DNA of 60,448 nt from Hyphomicrobiales bacterium (GCA_025359265.1 JANYHB010000025.1:1-60448), one strand, 5' to 3'. Shown: positions 36,983-45,555, numbered from the stretch's first letter. The notes: generated by a model from the sequence alone, not told the origin. Numbers and translations: made by a program.

Positions 36983-37011
36983 ATGACCGTTCAATGACAT
37001 CGAACTGACAG
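36983..37011 (-). promoter_or_regulatory. PHO box (three direct repeats)
   Basis: Read on the minus strand towards plcP, three seven-base units occur every 11 bases: CTGTCAG (37005-37011), ATGTCAT (36994-37000) and CGGTCAT (36983-36989). Each matches the PhoB half-site CTGTCAT at six of seven positions. The 7+4 spacing is that of known PHO boxes. PhoB would activate plcP from here, and perhaps btaA across the divergent gap. Confidence 0.7.
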
Positions 37012-37012
37012 T

Positions 37013-37030
37013 CTGTTGCGGCTTTGTCAT
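37013..37030 (+). promoter_or_regulatory. Weaker PHO-box-like site facing btaA
   Basis: CTGTTGC, four bases, TTGTCAT lie in the orientation of btaA, ending 47 bases before its ATG. The second unit matches CTGTCAT at six of seven, the first at four of seven. It is only suggestive alone, but btaA is PhoB-controlled in studied relatives. Confidence 0.4.
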
Positions 37031-37077
37031 ATTCGGAAATTAGTGCGAGCCAATTGTAATAGGGCTTGGGCGATTCG

Positions 37078-38310
37078 ATGACACTAGCATCAGATGTTGA
37101 ACAAAGCGGCCATTTGCTTTCTCAGGCGGTTCATCGAAGCAAACGTTTTTCGATTGATGGCATCCTGGAAAGAACCTTCACCTATGCCTTCAGCGGGTTG
37201 GTTTATCCGCAAATTTGGGAAGACCCCGTTGTTGATATGAAAGCCATGCAAATTGAGCCTCATCATCACATTGTGACAATCTCATCAGGTGGCTGCAATG
37301 CGTTGAGCTATTTAACGGCTGGCCCGGCCAAGATCACTGCAGTTGATCTTAACCACGCTCATGTTGCTCTGGTGAAACTAAAGATTGCTGGCGTTAAAAA
37401 TCTTCCGGATTGGGATACGTTTTATCGCTTCTTCGGTGCGGCTGATGATGCCGCCAACGTCTCGGTGTATGAGCGCTTTCTGCACGCAAAACTGGACGAG
37501 AAAGCCCGCCGCTATTGGAATAAGCGCAATGCCTTTGGGTTCAAGCGCATCAATCAATTTAAAAACAATTTTTATCGCTTCGGCTTGCTCGGCCGCTTTA
37601 TTGGCGCTGGCCACCTGCTCGCAAAAATTTATGGACGCGATATTTCCAAATTGGTTGAATGCAAAAGCCTGGAAGAGCAACGCCGGGTTTTTGACGCCGA
37701 ACTGGCGCCGCTGTTCGAGAAAAAAGCCGTCAAATGGTTGACCAATCAGCGTGCTTCCCTATTTGGTTTGGGCATTCCACCTGCGCAATATGATGCACTG
37801 GCTGGTGACCGCAAGATGATCGACATTTTGCACCAACGCCTGGAAAAGCTGGCTTGCGGCTTTCCCATGTCTGAAAACTATTTCGCATGGCAGGCCTTTG
37901 GGCGGCAATATGCGCCAGACGCGAGCGGAATGTTGCCACCATATTTGCAGTATGAGAATTTCACTCGGTTGCGGGCGGCCGTTGATAACCTTACCATGCA
38001 GCACGGTTCGGTGACAGATGCTTTGGTGCAAGCGCCAGCCGCCAGCGTTGATCGTGTCGTTCTTCTGGATGCCCAAGATTGGATGACAGATGCGCAACTG
38101 AATGAGCTGTGGTCAGCAATCAGCCATGCCGCAGCCCCGAGGGCGCGGGTGGTGTTCCGCACTGCGGGTGTAGAAACAATTCTTCCTGGTCGCGTGTCGG
38201 CCGCCACTTTGAACCTGTGGAACTATTTGGATGAAGAATCGCTGGTTTTAGGACAGCAAGACCGATCGGCCATCTATGGCGGTTTCCATGTCTATGAATT
38301 CAAAAGCTGA
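37078..38310 (+). CDS. btaA: Betaine lipid synthesis enzyme BtaA (DUF3419)
   Basis: The 410-residue enzyme moves the 3-amino-3-carboxypropyl group of S-adenosylmethionine onto diacylglycerol, giving diacylglyceryl-homoserine. FTYAFSGLVYPQIWEDPVVDMKAM and TISSGGCNALSYLTAGPAKITAVDLNHAHVAL form the start and SAM-binding region, and RVVFRTAGVETILPGRVS is in the C-terminal part. Length is right for the family. I prefer the ATG at 37078 to an upstream TTG at 37066. The last 23 bases overlap btaB. Confidence 0.92.
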   Translation: MTLASDVEQSGHLLSQAVHRSKRFSIDGILERTFTYAFSGLVYPQIWEDPVVDMKAMQIEPHHHIVTISSGGCNALSYLTAGPAKITAVDLNHAHVALVKLKIAGVKNLPDWDTFYRFFGAADDAANVSVYERFLHAKLDEKARRYWNKRNAFGFKRINQFKNNFYRFGLLGRFIGAGHLLAKIYGRDISKLVECKSLEEQRRVFDAELAPLFEKKAVKWLTNQRASLFGLGIPPAQYDALAGDRKMIDILHQRLEKLACGFPMSENYFAWQAFGRQYAPDASGMLPPYLQYENFTRLRAAVDNLTMQHGSVTDALVQAPAASVDRVVLLDAQDWMTDAQLNELWSAISHAAAPRARVVFRTAGVETILPGRVSAATLNLWNYLDEESLVLGQQDRSAIYGGFHVYEFKS

Positions 38311-38962
38311 CGCAACGCGCCCGCAAAGCGAAACGATGGATGGCATCTACCGCTTTCAGCGCCACATTTATGATGTGACGCGGCGCTATTATTTGCTGGG
38401 CCGCGATGATTTGTTGGCCGGACTGGCGGTGCCCGCAGGGGGCAGCGTTTTAGAGATTGGCTGCGGCACTGGGCGCAATTTAGTTGGCGTTGCGAGGCGT
38501 TTCCCGTCAGCAAAATTATTTGGTCTGGATATTTCTGAAGAAATGCTCAAAAGCGCCGGTTCGGCCATGGTTCGCCATGATTGCTTAAATCGCACGCGAT
38601 TGGCTTGTGCCGATGCGACGGATTTTTCGGCTCAAGATCTATTCGGACAACCCACATTTGACCGGGTATTCTTCTCATACACCTTGTCGATGATTCCAAA
38701 TTGGCAACTGGCTGTGGAGAATGCGTTAAACTGTTTGGGGCCCGGTGGCCAGCTTCACGTTGTGGATTTTGGACAAGGCGATGGCCTGCCCAAGACATTT
38801 CGCCGCGGCCTGTTTGCGTGGCTCCGGATTTTTCACGTGAGCCCGCGCGATCAACTGGCCTCACATTCACGGCACTTGGCTGCCACCAAGGCAATGGTGT
38901 TTTCGCATAAAAGCAGATTTCGAGATTATACGTGGCAAATAAAAATTACCAAAGTAACTTAA
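38288..38962 (+). CDS. btaB: Betaine lipid N-methyltransferase BtaB
   Basis: The 224-residue SAM-dependent methyltransferase adds three methyl groups to diacylglyceryl-homoserine to give DGTS. VLEIGCGTGRNLVGVARRFP is the SAM motif near residue 55, followed by LFGLDISEEML and HVVDFGQGD. The pair with btaA identifies the function. In-frame ATG codons at 38276, 38288 and 38294 are all possible starts; 38288 has GGCGG just upstream. The 3' end overlaps the small convergent gene by four bases. Confidence 0.9.
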   Translation: MSMNSKADATRPQSETMDGIYRFQRHIYDVTRRYYLLGRDDLLAGLAVPAGGSVLEIGCGTGRNLVGVARRFPSAKLFGLDISEEMLKSAGSAMVRHDCLNRTRLACADATDFSAQDLFGQPTFDRVFFSYTLSMIPNWQLAVENALNCLGPGGQLHVVDFGQGDGLPKTFRRGLFAWLRIFHVSPRDQLASHSRHLAATKAMVFSHKSRFRDYTWQIKITKVT

Positions 38963-39180
38963 GTAGAGCGTGAAAGTTCCTTGATGTTGCCGCGCGGCTT
39001 GCCACTCATTTCGGCAATCTTGCGATCTTGTGTCATGATTTCAGTGCGGGCAAAATCTTCGATCTCATCTTTTTGCAAGCCAGCGGCATTGATTTTGCGG
39101 CGCGAAGATTTGCTGCCGTCTTCATAGGTCACATCAAACATGACGAAATTATCCGGTTCGGCTTTGGTTTTTTTGGCCAT
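38959..39180 (-). CDS. Small conserved protein (unknown)
   Basis: The 73-residue charged protein has no signal peptide or membrane segment. The pattern FDVTYEDGSKSSRRKI followed by DEIEDFARTEIMTQDRKIAEMSGKPRG looks like a short beta-rich start and helical end; I recall similar small proteins in Hyphomicrobiales but no named function. It is two bases after the 53-residue gene at 39183-39344, so the two are probably co-transcribed. Confidence 0.65.
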   Translation of the reverse strand: MAKKTKAEPDNFVMFDVTYEDGSKSSRRKINAAGLQKDEIEDFARTEIMTQDRKIAEMSGKPRGNIKELSRST

Positions 39181-39182
39181 GA

Positions 39183-39344
39183 TCAGTCGGCTTTCTTGGG
39201 ATCAGCGCCAGCCTGCTCAGGCTCTGCTTCATGTTTGCGTTCTGCTGATTTCTCAGCGCGCTTCTCTTGCTTTTCCAGCGCCTTGCGCTGTTTGGCCTTG
39301 GCGCGGTTATTGCGTTCCTGATTATAGTTCGGCGGAAATGCCAT
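39183..39344 (-). CDS. Very small Lys/Arg/Glu-rich protein (unknown)
   Basis: This 53-residue frame begins MAFPPNYNQERNN and continues as a highly charged helix rich in Lys, Arg, Glu and Ala, ending PKKAD. Such composition suggests an extended helix or RNA-associated protein, which is inference. Support for its reality: it is followed after two bases by another small gene on the same strand, and its codon use is normal. Confidence 0.55.
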   Translation of the reverse strand: MAFPPNYNQERNNRAKAKQRKALEKQEKRAEKSAERKHEAEPEQAGADPKKAD

Positions 39345-39458
39345 AGATTGTCCTCAGATTGCGGTAAGTACAATGCCGCAACGATAGCTCGTGCGCGGGA
39401 ATGCTGCGGCTAGTAGCACGAGACGCGCCGCCAGTGATAGTTTTGTTTGCGTGGCGGT

Positions 39459-40631
39459 TTAGACCTTCACCCACTTGCCATTGGCTTTGGAAGATTTTAC
39501 GCAAGCTTCAATAAATGCCATTCCCGCAACGCCGTCTTCAATGCCGGGGAATTGCACGCCTTTAGGGACCTTTTTTCCAACACGCGCAGCTTTGATGGCG
39601 TGGGCCACTTCCGTGTAGATATTGGCGAAACCCTCAAGATAACCTTCAGGGTGGCCCGATGGAATGCGCGTCACGCGGGCTGCCTCTGGGCCAGCACCAG
39701 CACCGCCACGGGTGATCAAGCGCCGCTCCCCGCCAAAGGGTGTGAACCACAGATAATTCGGATCAGCCTGCACCCATTCAATGCCGCCCTTGGTGCCATA
39801 GACACGCAGCTTCAAGCCATTCTCGTGACCCACGGCAACTTGGGACGCCCAAATTGAACCTTTAGCCCCGCCTTTGAAACGCAGCATGGCTTGCACGTTA
39901 TCATCGAGTTTGCGGCCCTTCACAAAGCTGGTGAGTTCACAAGCCAATTCCTCAAGCTGAAGACCAGAAACAAAAGTGGCAAGTTGATAGGTATGCGTGC
40001 CAATATCGCCAACGCAACCGCCCGCGCCGGAGCGCTTCGGATCCGTGCGCCACGCCGCTTGCTTCTGGCCGGTTTTTTCAAGATCGGTGGTGAGCCAATC
40101 TTGCGGATATTCTCCTTGCACCAAGCGAATTTCACCAAGTTCACCCTTGGCCACCATCGCTTGCGCTTGACGGATCATCGGATAGCCGGAATAGTTATGG
40201 GTAAGGGCGAAAATCACCTTGGGGTGTTTATGAAGCAAGGCTGCAAGCTGTTTGGCCTCCTTCAGGTTCAACGACACCGGCTTATCACAGATCACGTGAA
40301 TGCCAGCTTCAATGAAAGCCTTGGCCACGGGGAAGTGCATGTGGTTCGGCGTGACGATGGAAACCGCCTCGATACCGTCTTGGCGGCGGGCCTCGCGCTT
40401 GGCCATTACTTTAAAATCAGAATAAATGCGATCGTCACCAAGGCCAAGTTCACGCCCAGAGGCGACGGCCTTGTCTGCGTCAGCGGAAAGAGCGCCAGCG
40501 ACGAATTCGTAGTGGTCATCCAGACGCGCGGCCAAGCGGTGCACAGCGCCAATGAATGCGCCCTGCCCGCCGCCTACCATGCCATAACGAATGCGTCCGG
40601 TGGTTTTTTCTGATGTGCCTGTGATTGCCAT
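39459..40631 (-). CDS. Gfo/Idh/MocA-family oxidoreductase
   Basis: The 390-residue protein has a Rossmann start (RIRYGMVGGGQGAFIGAVHRLA) and the family lysine motif CDKPVSLNL. TGGxGDIGTHTYQLATFVSG-type residues form the substrate region (GAGGCVGDIGTHTY). Relatives oxidise sugars or inositol derivatives. I chose the ATG at 40631 with AGGAG six bases upstream; the open frame extends 59 codons into the kinase gene without family match. It is the last gene of the operon starting at 45555. Confidence 0.86.
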   Translation of the reverse strand: MAITGTSEKTTGRIRYGMVGGGQGAFIGAVHRLAARLDDHYEFVAGALSADADKAVASGRELGLGDDRIYSDFKVMAKREARRQDGIEAVSIVTPNHMHFPVAKAFIEAGIHVICDKPVSLNLKEAKQLAALLHKHPKVIFALTHNYSGYPMIRQAQAMVAKGELGEIRLVQGEYPQDWLTTDLEKTGQKQAAWRTDPKRSGAGGCVGDIGTHTYQLATFVSGLQLEELACELTSFVKGRKLDDNVQAMLRFKGGAKGSIWASQVAVGHENGLKLRVYGTKGGIEWVQADPNYLWFTPFGGERRLITRGGAGAGPEAARVTRIPSGHPEGYLEGFANIYTEVAHAIKAARVGKKVPKGVQFPGIEDGVAGMAFIEACVKSSKANGKWVKV

Positions 40632-40647
40632 GTGCCGCTCCTGATTT

Positions 40648-42057
40648 TTAAAACGCTTTCCATCCTTTAGAACGCAAAACGGCAATTCCAAAGCGTGAAT
40701 GAAGTGCCGCCGGCAGTGGCTGTGTGGGCGCAAACTGCATTGCCGGCGGCGGAAGTTGGGGAAGGGTTTTGGCGCCAGCACCCACCATGGCCATGCGTGC
40801 CACCCCAAGTGCTGTCAGATCGGCCGATCCCGCCACCACCACGCGCCGATCCAGCGCGTTGCTCAAAAATTGGGTGAAGTAAGGATTATTCGATAGGCCG
40901 CCATCGATCGAAATCACATTGCCGCGGTTGCTGCCCCGCGCCATGACGTTCAACACTTCGCTGGCCCGCAGAGCGATGCCTTCCAGCACGGCTTGCAGCA
41001 TATCTTCGCGGGTGGTTTCGAGGCCAAGGCCCAGCCACAAACCAGCGGCGTTTCTATCCCAATGGGGGCACGCAAGGCCAGAAAGGGCCGGCACGAAAAC
41101 CAGGCCCCGCGAAACGGCGGTGGGTTTTTCAAAACTATTGATCTCATCAAAATCCTTGAAAAGACCCAGGCCCCTGGCCCAATCAACAGCGGAGCCCGCG
41201 TTATAAACCCCACCATCAACAGCAAATTCTGCCTTCTCATCATGAATCTTCCACGCTACCGTGGGCAATAACCCAGTATGATCTTGCCTGGGCCGATCTT
41301 GGCCCATCAGGCAAAGTGCAAAGGCACCAGTGCCAAAAGTTATTTTGCCATCACCGGGCTTCACGCAGCCATGGCCGAACAAAGCGGCCTGTTGATCAAC
41401 CATGGACGCTGTGATGTTGGCGCCAAACGGCCCGGTGGTGGCGCGGATTTCCGGAAGGCATTGCTGAGGCACACCGAAGAGCTCACAAAGCTCATCGTCC
41501 CATTGCAATGTATCAAGGGACATCAAAGATGTGCGCGAGGCGGTGGTTACATCTGTTACAAATGCTCCGGTAAGTCGGTATAGAAAATATGAATCTGTTG
41601 TGCCTAAACGCAAACGGCCCTGCTCATAAAGTTCTTTGGCCAATTTCACATGATCAAGCAGCCAGCGCAGTTTTGATGCTGAAAAATAAGGATCAAGCGG
41701 CAGGCCCGCCTTGGCGAAGGTGAGCTTTTCAGCGCCCTCAGCTTTCAGTTTGGCGCAAATATCTCGGGTGCGATCATCTTGCCAAACGATTGCGTGGTGG
41801 ATCGGATTGCCGGTTTTGGCATCAAAGGCAACCACAGTTTCACCTTGATTGGCCAAGCCAATCGCATCCACCTGCCCAGCCTTTTTGATAGCGGATTCAA
41901 CATGAGTGAATAATTCTCCAACGTCGTGTTCCACCCAGCCTTGGCGGGGCAAATGTTGCTTGACAGCACCACTGAAAACCAATTTGAAGCGGCTTTCATC
42001 ATCATAAGTAAAAGCCTTGGTGCCTGTGGTGCCCTGATCAATCGCCAGAACTTTCAT
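40648..42057 (-). CDS. FGGY-family carbohydrate kinase, glycerol-kinase-like
   Basis: The 469-residue kinase phosphorylates a polyol with ATP. AIDQGTTGTKAF is the N-terminal phosphate motif, QGWVEHDVGELF and IVWQDDRTRD match glycerol kinase, and GTGAFALCL with GGVYNAGSAVDWARGLGL forms the ATP side. Sequence is nearest to GlpK but shorter (GlpK is about 500) and altered at several positions, so glycerol is likely but not certain. I start it at 42057 (MKVLAIDQG), which overlaps the previous stop by four bases. Confidence 0.83.
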   Translation of the reverse strand: MKVLAIDQGTTGTKAFTYDDESRFKLVFSGAVKQHLPRQGWVEHDVGELFTHVESAIKKAGQVDAIGLANQGETVVAFDAKTGNPIHHAIVWQDDRTRDICAKLKAEGAEKLTFAKAGLPLDPYFSASKLRWLLDHVKLAKELYEQGRLRLGTTDSYFLYRLTGAFVTDVTTASRTSLMSLDTLQWDDELCELFGVPQQCLPEIRATTGPFGANITASMVDQQAALFGHGCVKPGDGKITFGTGAFALCLMGQDRPRQDHTGLLPTVAWKIHDEKAEFAVDGGVYNAGSAVDWARGLGLFKDFDEINSFEKPTAVSRGLVFVPALSGLACPHWDRNAAGLWLGLGLETTREDMLQAVLEGIALRASEVLNVMARGSNRGNVISIDGGLSNNPYFTQFLSNALDRRVVVAGSADLTALGVARMAMVGAGAKTLPQLPPPAMQFAPTQPLPAALHSRFGIAVLRSKGWKAF

Positions 42058-42971
42058 GGGAAAAGAACCTTGGCGAGTTCGCGCCCTTGCGCCATGCACA
42101 GCCCGGCCGTTTCTAAATGCCCCAGCACGTTGCCAACGGCATAAACGTTTGGCTTCGAAGTTTTAAAGCCGTCAGTCACGGCAGGTGCATAGCCATTGCG
42201 TTCCAAATAGCCGTTGGAATAGAGCGCATCTTCGCTGCGGAATTTTCCGGTGAGCACCACGGCGTCACATTCCACGGTTTGCTGCTTGCCAAATCGTTCG
42301 ATTTCTATGGCTTCAACTGCGCTGTTACCGCGGATTGCGATCAGTTTCGCTCCGCGCACGACTTTGGTTCCCAACAATCTGGCGCCAAAGGAAAAATAAG
42401 AGGGCGCGGCATTCTCACCGTCTTCAGCCAACAGCATCACTGGTTTTGCATGCAAATGACGACAGGTGAGCAGGGTTGAATAGCTTACCCACTCAGAACC
42501 AACTATGACGGGCCGCCTAAATGGGTGTTCACCACCCAGGTAAACACGTTGTTGCAATTCGCCAGTGTTCATCACGCCTTTGAGCTTATTGCCGCCAATC
42601 AACCGTGCGGCACGAGAGGTTTCCCTGGTACCCGCAGCGAGTACAATTTTATCCGCAGATATTTCTGTGATGCCTTGGGTGGAATGAACCCGCAAACTTC
42701 CCCGCAGGGTGAATTCAAGAACTGTCGTGGAGGTGCGAATATCCAAGCCGGTGGTTTGCTCGCGAAGGAGCGAAGCCAAGTTTGGGCCAGTCATCAGGCC
42801 AAAGTTTTTATAGGGTGCAAAACCTTTGTGTCCACAGTGGCGCGGAATGCCGCCGGCTTGGGTTTCACGCTCCAGCACCACAACGTCCTTTGCTCCACTT
42901 TGACAAAGTGCCAGAGCTGTTGAAAGCCCTGCGGGGCCCGCTCCGATGATGATGACGCTATGGTGTTCCAT
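42054..42971 (-). CDS. FAD/NAD(P)-binding oxidoreductase (GlpA-partner type)
   Basis: The 305-residue protein has an N-terminal dinucleotide fold (VIIIGAGPAGLSTALAL) and a second fold near VIVGSEWVSYSTL. GLMTGPNLASLL and the late GNVLGHLETAGLCMAQGRELA are the FAD-closing motifs. Proteins of this type are encoded beside GlpA-like dehydrogenases with Fe-S domains in several bacteria, and would pass electrons from that enzyme. Those clusters often add a DUF1667 gene, which is absent here. The ATG at 42971 overlaps the dehydrogenase by 14 bases; an ORF extension starts at 42986. Confidence 0.83.
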   Translation of the reverse strand: MEHHSVIIIGAGPAGLSTALALCQSGAKDVVVLERETQAGGIPRHCGHKGFAPYKNFGLMTGPNLASLLREQTTGLDIRTSTTVLEFTLRGSLRVHSTQGITEISADKIVLAAGTRETSRAARLIGGNKLKGVMNTGELQQRVYLGGEHPFRRPVIVGSEWVSYSTLLTCRHLHAKPVMLLAEDGENAAPSYFSFGARLLGTKVVRGAKLIAIRGNSAVEAIEIERFGKQQTVECDAVVLTGKFRSEDALYSNGYLERNGYAPAVTDGFKTSKPNVYAVGNVLGHLETAGLCMAQGRELAKVLFP

Positions 42972-44316
42972 ATCTCGCCTTGTCAAATGCTGAAGTCACA
43001 TACGCAGCACAATAGAAACCTTGGCAGCGGCCCATGGTGGCACGGGTGCGGCGCTTGAGGCCACCAATATCGGTGGCTGGCAGTGGTCCATCTGCTGCTG
43101 CTGCAACTTCGGCACGCGTGACCCACTCACAATGGCACAAAATTTCTCCGCCTTTCATATAGGGGCGGATCGCGTGTTCGGCGAGGTTTGGCACCGGCGT
43201 CCAAATTGCAGCGGGCAACTTTTTGGGCAACTTACCAAAGTGTTTTGCATAAAGTTTCACCACCTGCTGGGCGATGCCGAGTGAGCCTGTTAGACCCGTT
43301 GAGCGAATGCCCGCAACCGTGATCCAATTTTCAGCTTTATGCGCTCTGATGATATAATCGCTGTTTGCGGTGGCGGGGCGCAGTCCCGCATAAATGGCGG
43401 TGACGTCAACGTGTTTCAGCGCCGGTAACATCGCAATGGCTGTGGCTTTCAGCCGCTCCAGCGTTGCCGTGTCATTGATTGGGTTTTCACGCTCGTCGGT
43501 TTCCTCGGCGGTAGGGCCTATCGCCAGATTTCCGAAAATGGTGCGAAACAGAACCACACCTTTGGTGCGTTCGGTGGGCACAGGCAAAACGATGGACCGC
43601 AGCAGCTTTGATGCGGGCTTATCAAAAACCACAAACTGGCCTTTGCGCGGTTTAATTTCAAAGTCAGGTTCATGGATAAGTGCCTCCACGTGATCTGCGA
43701 ACAGCCCGGCTGCGTTTATCACGGTGCGCGCAGTCACTTCCCCCTTTGGCGTTGCAAGATGCCATTCACCCTCTTGTTTGGTGGCTTTGGTGACTTCAGC
43801 GCCACGCATAATTTCGGCACCATGGGCGATGGCTTGGTGTGCATAGGCGAGTGGCGCTGACCAAGGGTCAATCACATGTTCGCCCGGCACAAGCACCGCA
43901 CCCAGCGCGCTCTTCGCCAGTTGCGGTTCGCGCATGCGAAGCTCAGTTTGTGATATCAACTTTGCATCTGTTACACCATTAGCGAGGGCTTTCTCCCGAA
44001 TGTCCGGCAACTTTACAAGCTCATCATCGTTCCAAGCGATCACGACGGCCGACGTTTCCAGCAGGGGCAGATTGAGCTTCTGCCTGATATCAAGATATTC
44101 AAAATAGCCCGCCTGCATACATTGCAGTTCGATACTTTTTGGCGGCGCATCAAAGCCGGTGTGCAGGAGTGCACTATTGCCTTTGGATGCACCCGATAAA
44201 ATGTCCGCACCTTTTTCCAGTGCCACGCATTTCAGGCCGGCCATCGCAAAACGGCGCAGGATGGCAAGGCCCACCACGCCACAGCCGATCACCGCAATGT
44301 CGAATCTTTGGGACAT
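42958..44316 (-). CDS. GlpA-like FAD glycerol-3-phosphate dehydrogenase with BFD-type [2Fe-2S] domain
   Basis: The 452-residue protein starts with a FAD-binding fold (IAVIGCGVVGLAILRRFAMAG) of the DAO family and LLHTGFDAPP. The C-terminal 70 residues contain CHC (ILCHCEWV) and C-x4-C (RCQGFYC), the four cysteines of a BFD-like [2Fe-2S] domain. Such proteins oxidise glycerol-3-phosphate or 2-hydroxy acids. It lies 42 bases after the binding-protein gene and overlaps the FAD oxidoreductase gene, so the two are probably one complex. Confidence 0.87.
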   Translation of the reverse strand: MSQRFDIAVIGCGVVGLAILRRFAMAGLKCVALEKGADILSGASKGNSALLHTGFDAPPKSIELQCMQAGYFEYLDIRQKLNLPLLETSAVVIAWNDDELVKLPDIREKALANGVTDAKLISQTELRMREPQLAKSALGAVLVPGEHVIDPWSAPLAYAHQAIAHGAEIMRGAEVTKATKQEGEWHLATPKGEVTARTVINAAGLFADHVEALIHEPDFEIKPRKGQFVVFDKPASKLLRSIVLPVPTERTKGVVLFRTIFGNLAIGPTAEETDERENPINDTATLERLKATAIAMLPALKHVDVTAIYAGLRPATANSDYIIRAHKAENWITVAGIRSTGLTGSLGIAQQVVKLYAKHFGKLPKKLPAAIWTPVPNLAEHAIRPYMKGGEILCHCEWVTRAEVAAAADGPLPATDIGGLKRRTRATMGRCQGFYCAAYVTSAFDKARYGTP

Positions 44317-44358
44317 GCAGCAAGGTTTAGAGGGAAAATATGGCGATGTAGAGTGGGT

Positions 44359-45555
44359 TTAGCCTTGGCCGTATCTGGCCAGCCAACTTTCTTCGATCAG
44401 TTTCACAAAAGTTGCGTCAGGTTCCAAAATCGCTGGGCCGGGAATGGTGACGGCTCCGTGGCCGGAAGCTGTCGCAAAGGCCTTGGCATCATCGCCTTGA
44501 AGTTTTGCAACATCGAGAACTGTAGGGTCTCCCCACACTTTAATGTCCGCCTTTTTGGCTTGTGCTTCGGCTGAGAGCAGAAAGTTTGCAAAAACTTGTG
44601 CGCCTTCCTTGGCAGTGGCATTCACGGGAATGGCGACGAAGTGCGTGTTGCCAATGGTGCCAGCGGTGTTTTGCCAAGCGATGGTAGATTTCGGCAACTT
44701 GCCACTGGCGACCAAATTGGCAGGTTCATTCGGGTTGAAGGTGATGCCGATCAAAAGCTCCCCATCGGCCACCATCTGGGTAATTTCGGCTTGGGTCTTG
44801 GGATATTGCTTGCCTCCGCGCCACAGGCTTGGCTTTAAAGAATCGAGATAATCATAAAGTGGCTTTGCCACAACAGCATCAAACGCAGCCCGATCAACGG
44901 GCTTGGCGAATATCCCTTTGTCAGCCGCAGACTCAACCATCGCCTGTTTGACGAAGGTTGTGCCGTGAAAATCTGGTGGCGCAGAATAAGTCACGCGGCC
45001 CGGATTGGCTTTCGCAAAGGCAAGCAGCGCACCCATGGACAGTGGCGGTTTTGCCACTTTCTCGCCATCCGCAAAAAACGTGAGCTGCGCCATGCCCCAT
45101 GGGCTTTCCAGGCCATCAACCGATTCGCTGAAATCTTGCAGCGTGGTGGGCTTGCCCTTGGTATCGACATTGGCAAATGACGGCAAGTTCGCCGCAAAGG
45201 GGCCGTAGAGCAACTTTCCGATCTTCATTGTTTTGAAGTTTTCGCCATTGATCCAGATCAGATCAACCGTGCCATCCTTTTTGCCCGCTGCCACCTCATC
45301 GCGCACCCGCTTTACGGCTTCACCCGTGTCAGATAATTTGACATGGGTAACTTTCACGCCATAGCGCTTCAGCACTTCATCGCCCGCCCATTGAATATAG
45401 GCGTTGATCGTATCCCCACCGCCCCACGCATTGAAAAAAACCTCTTGGCCCTTTGCGGTGGCCTCAATGGCCTTCCAATCCCCGGCGAAAGCCACGCCAG
45501 AGAAAAGCGGAGAAGCCGCCAAAATTTTAAGTGCCGAACGGCGGGTAAGGTTCAT
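44359..45555 (-). CDS. YnjB-like ABC transporter substrate-binding protein
   Basis: The 398-residue protein has a twin-Arg-like start (MNLTRRSALKILAASPL) with signal cut near AFA. FFNAWGGGDTINAYIQWAGDEVLKRYG matches YnjB of E. coli, a binding protein with unknown ligand in an ynjBCD transporter. GITFNPNEPANLVASGKLP and FLLSAEAQAKKA are also YnjB-like. No permease or ATPase gene is near. It is the first gene of the operon running to 39459; GGGAG is its ribosome site. Confidence 0.83.
   Translation of the reverse strand: MNLTRRSALKILAASPLFSGVAFAGDWKAIEATAKGQEVFFNAWGGGDTINAYIQWAGDEVLKRYGVKVTHVKLSDTGEAVKRVRDEVAAGKKDGTVDLIWINGENFKTMKIGKLLYGPFAANLPSFANVDTKGKPTTLQDFSESVDGLESPWGMAQLTFFADGEKVAKPPLSMGALLAFAKANPGRVTYSAPPDFHGTTFVKQAMVESAADKGIFAKPVDRAAFDAVVAKPLYDYLDSLKPSLWRGGKQYPKTQAEITQMVADGELLIGITFNPNEPANLVASGKLPKSTIAWQNTAGTIGNTHFVAIPVNATAKEGAQVFANFLLSAEAQAKKADIKVWGDPTVLDVAKLQGDDAKAFATASGHGAVTIPGPAILEPDATFVKLIEESWLARYGQG

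Noticed and set aside
39388-39457. Two inverted repeats (CTCGTGC/GCACGAG and CCGCCA/TGGCGG) after the Gfo/Idh/MocA gene
   Set aside because: The stems are short with long loops and no T-run follows on the minus strand, so I did not call a terminator.
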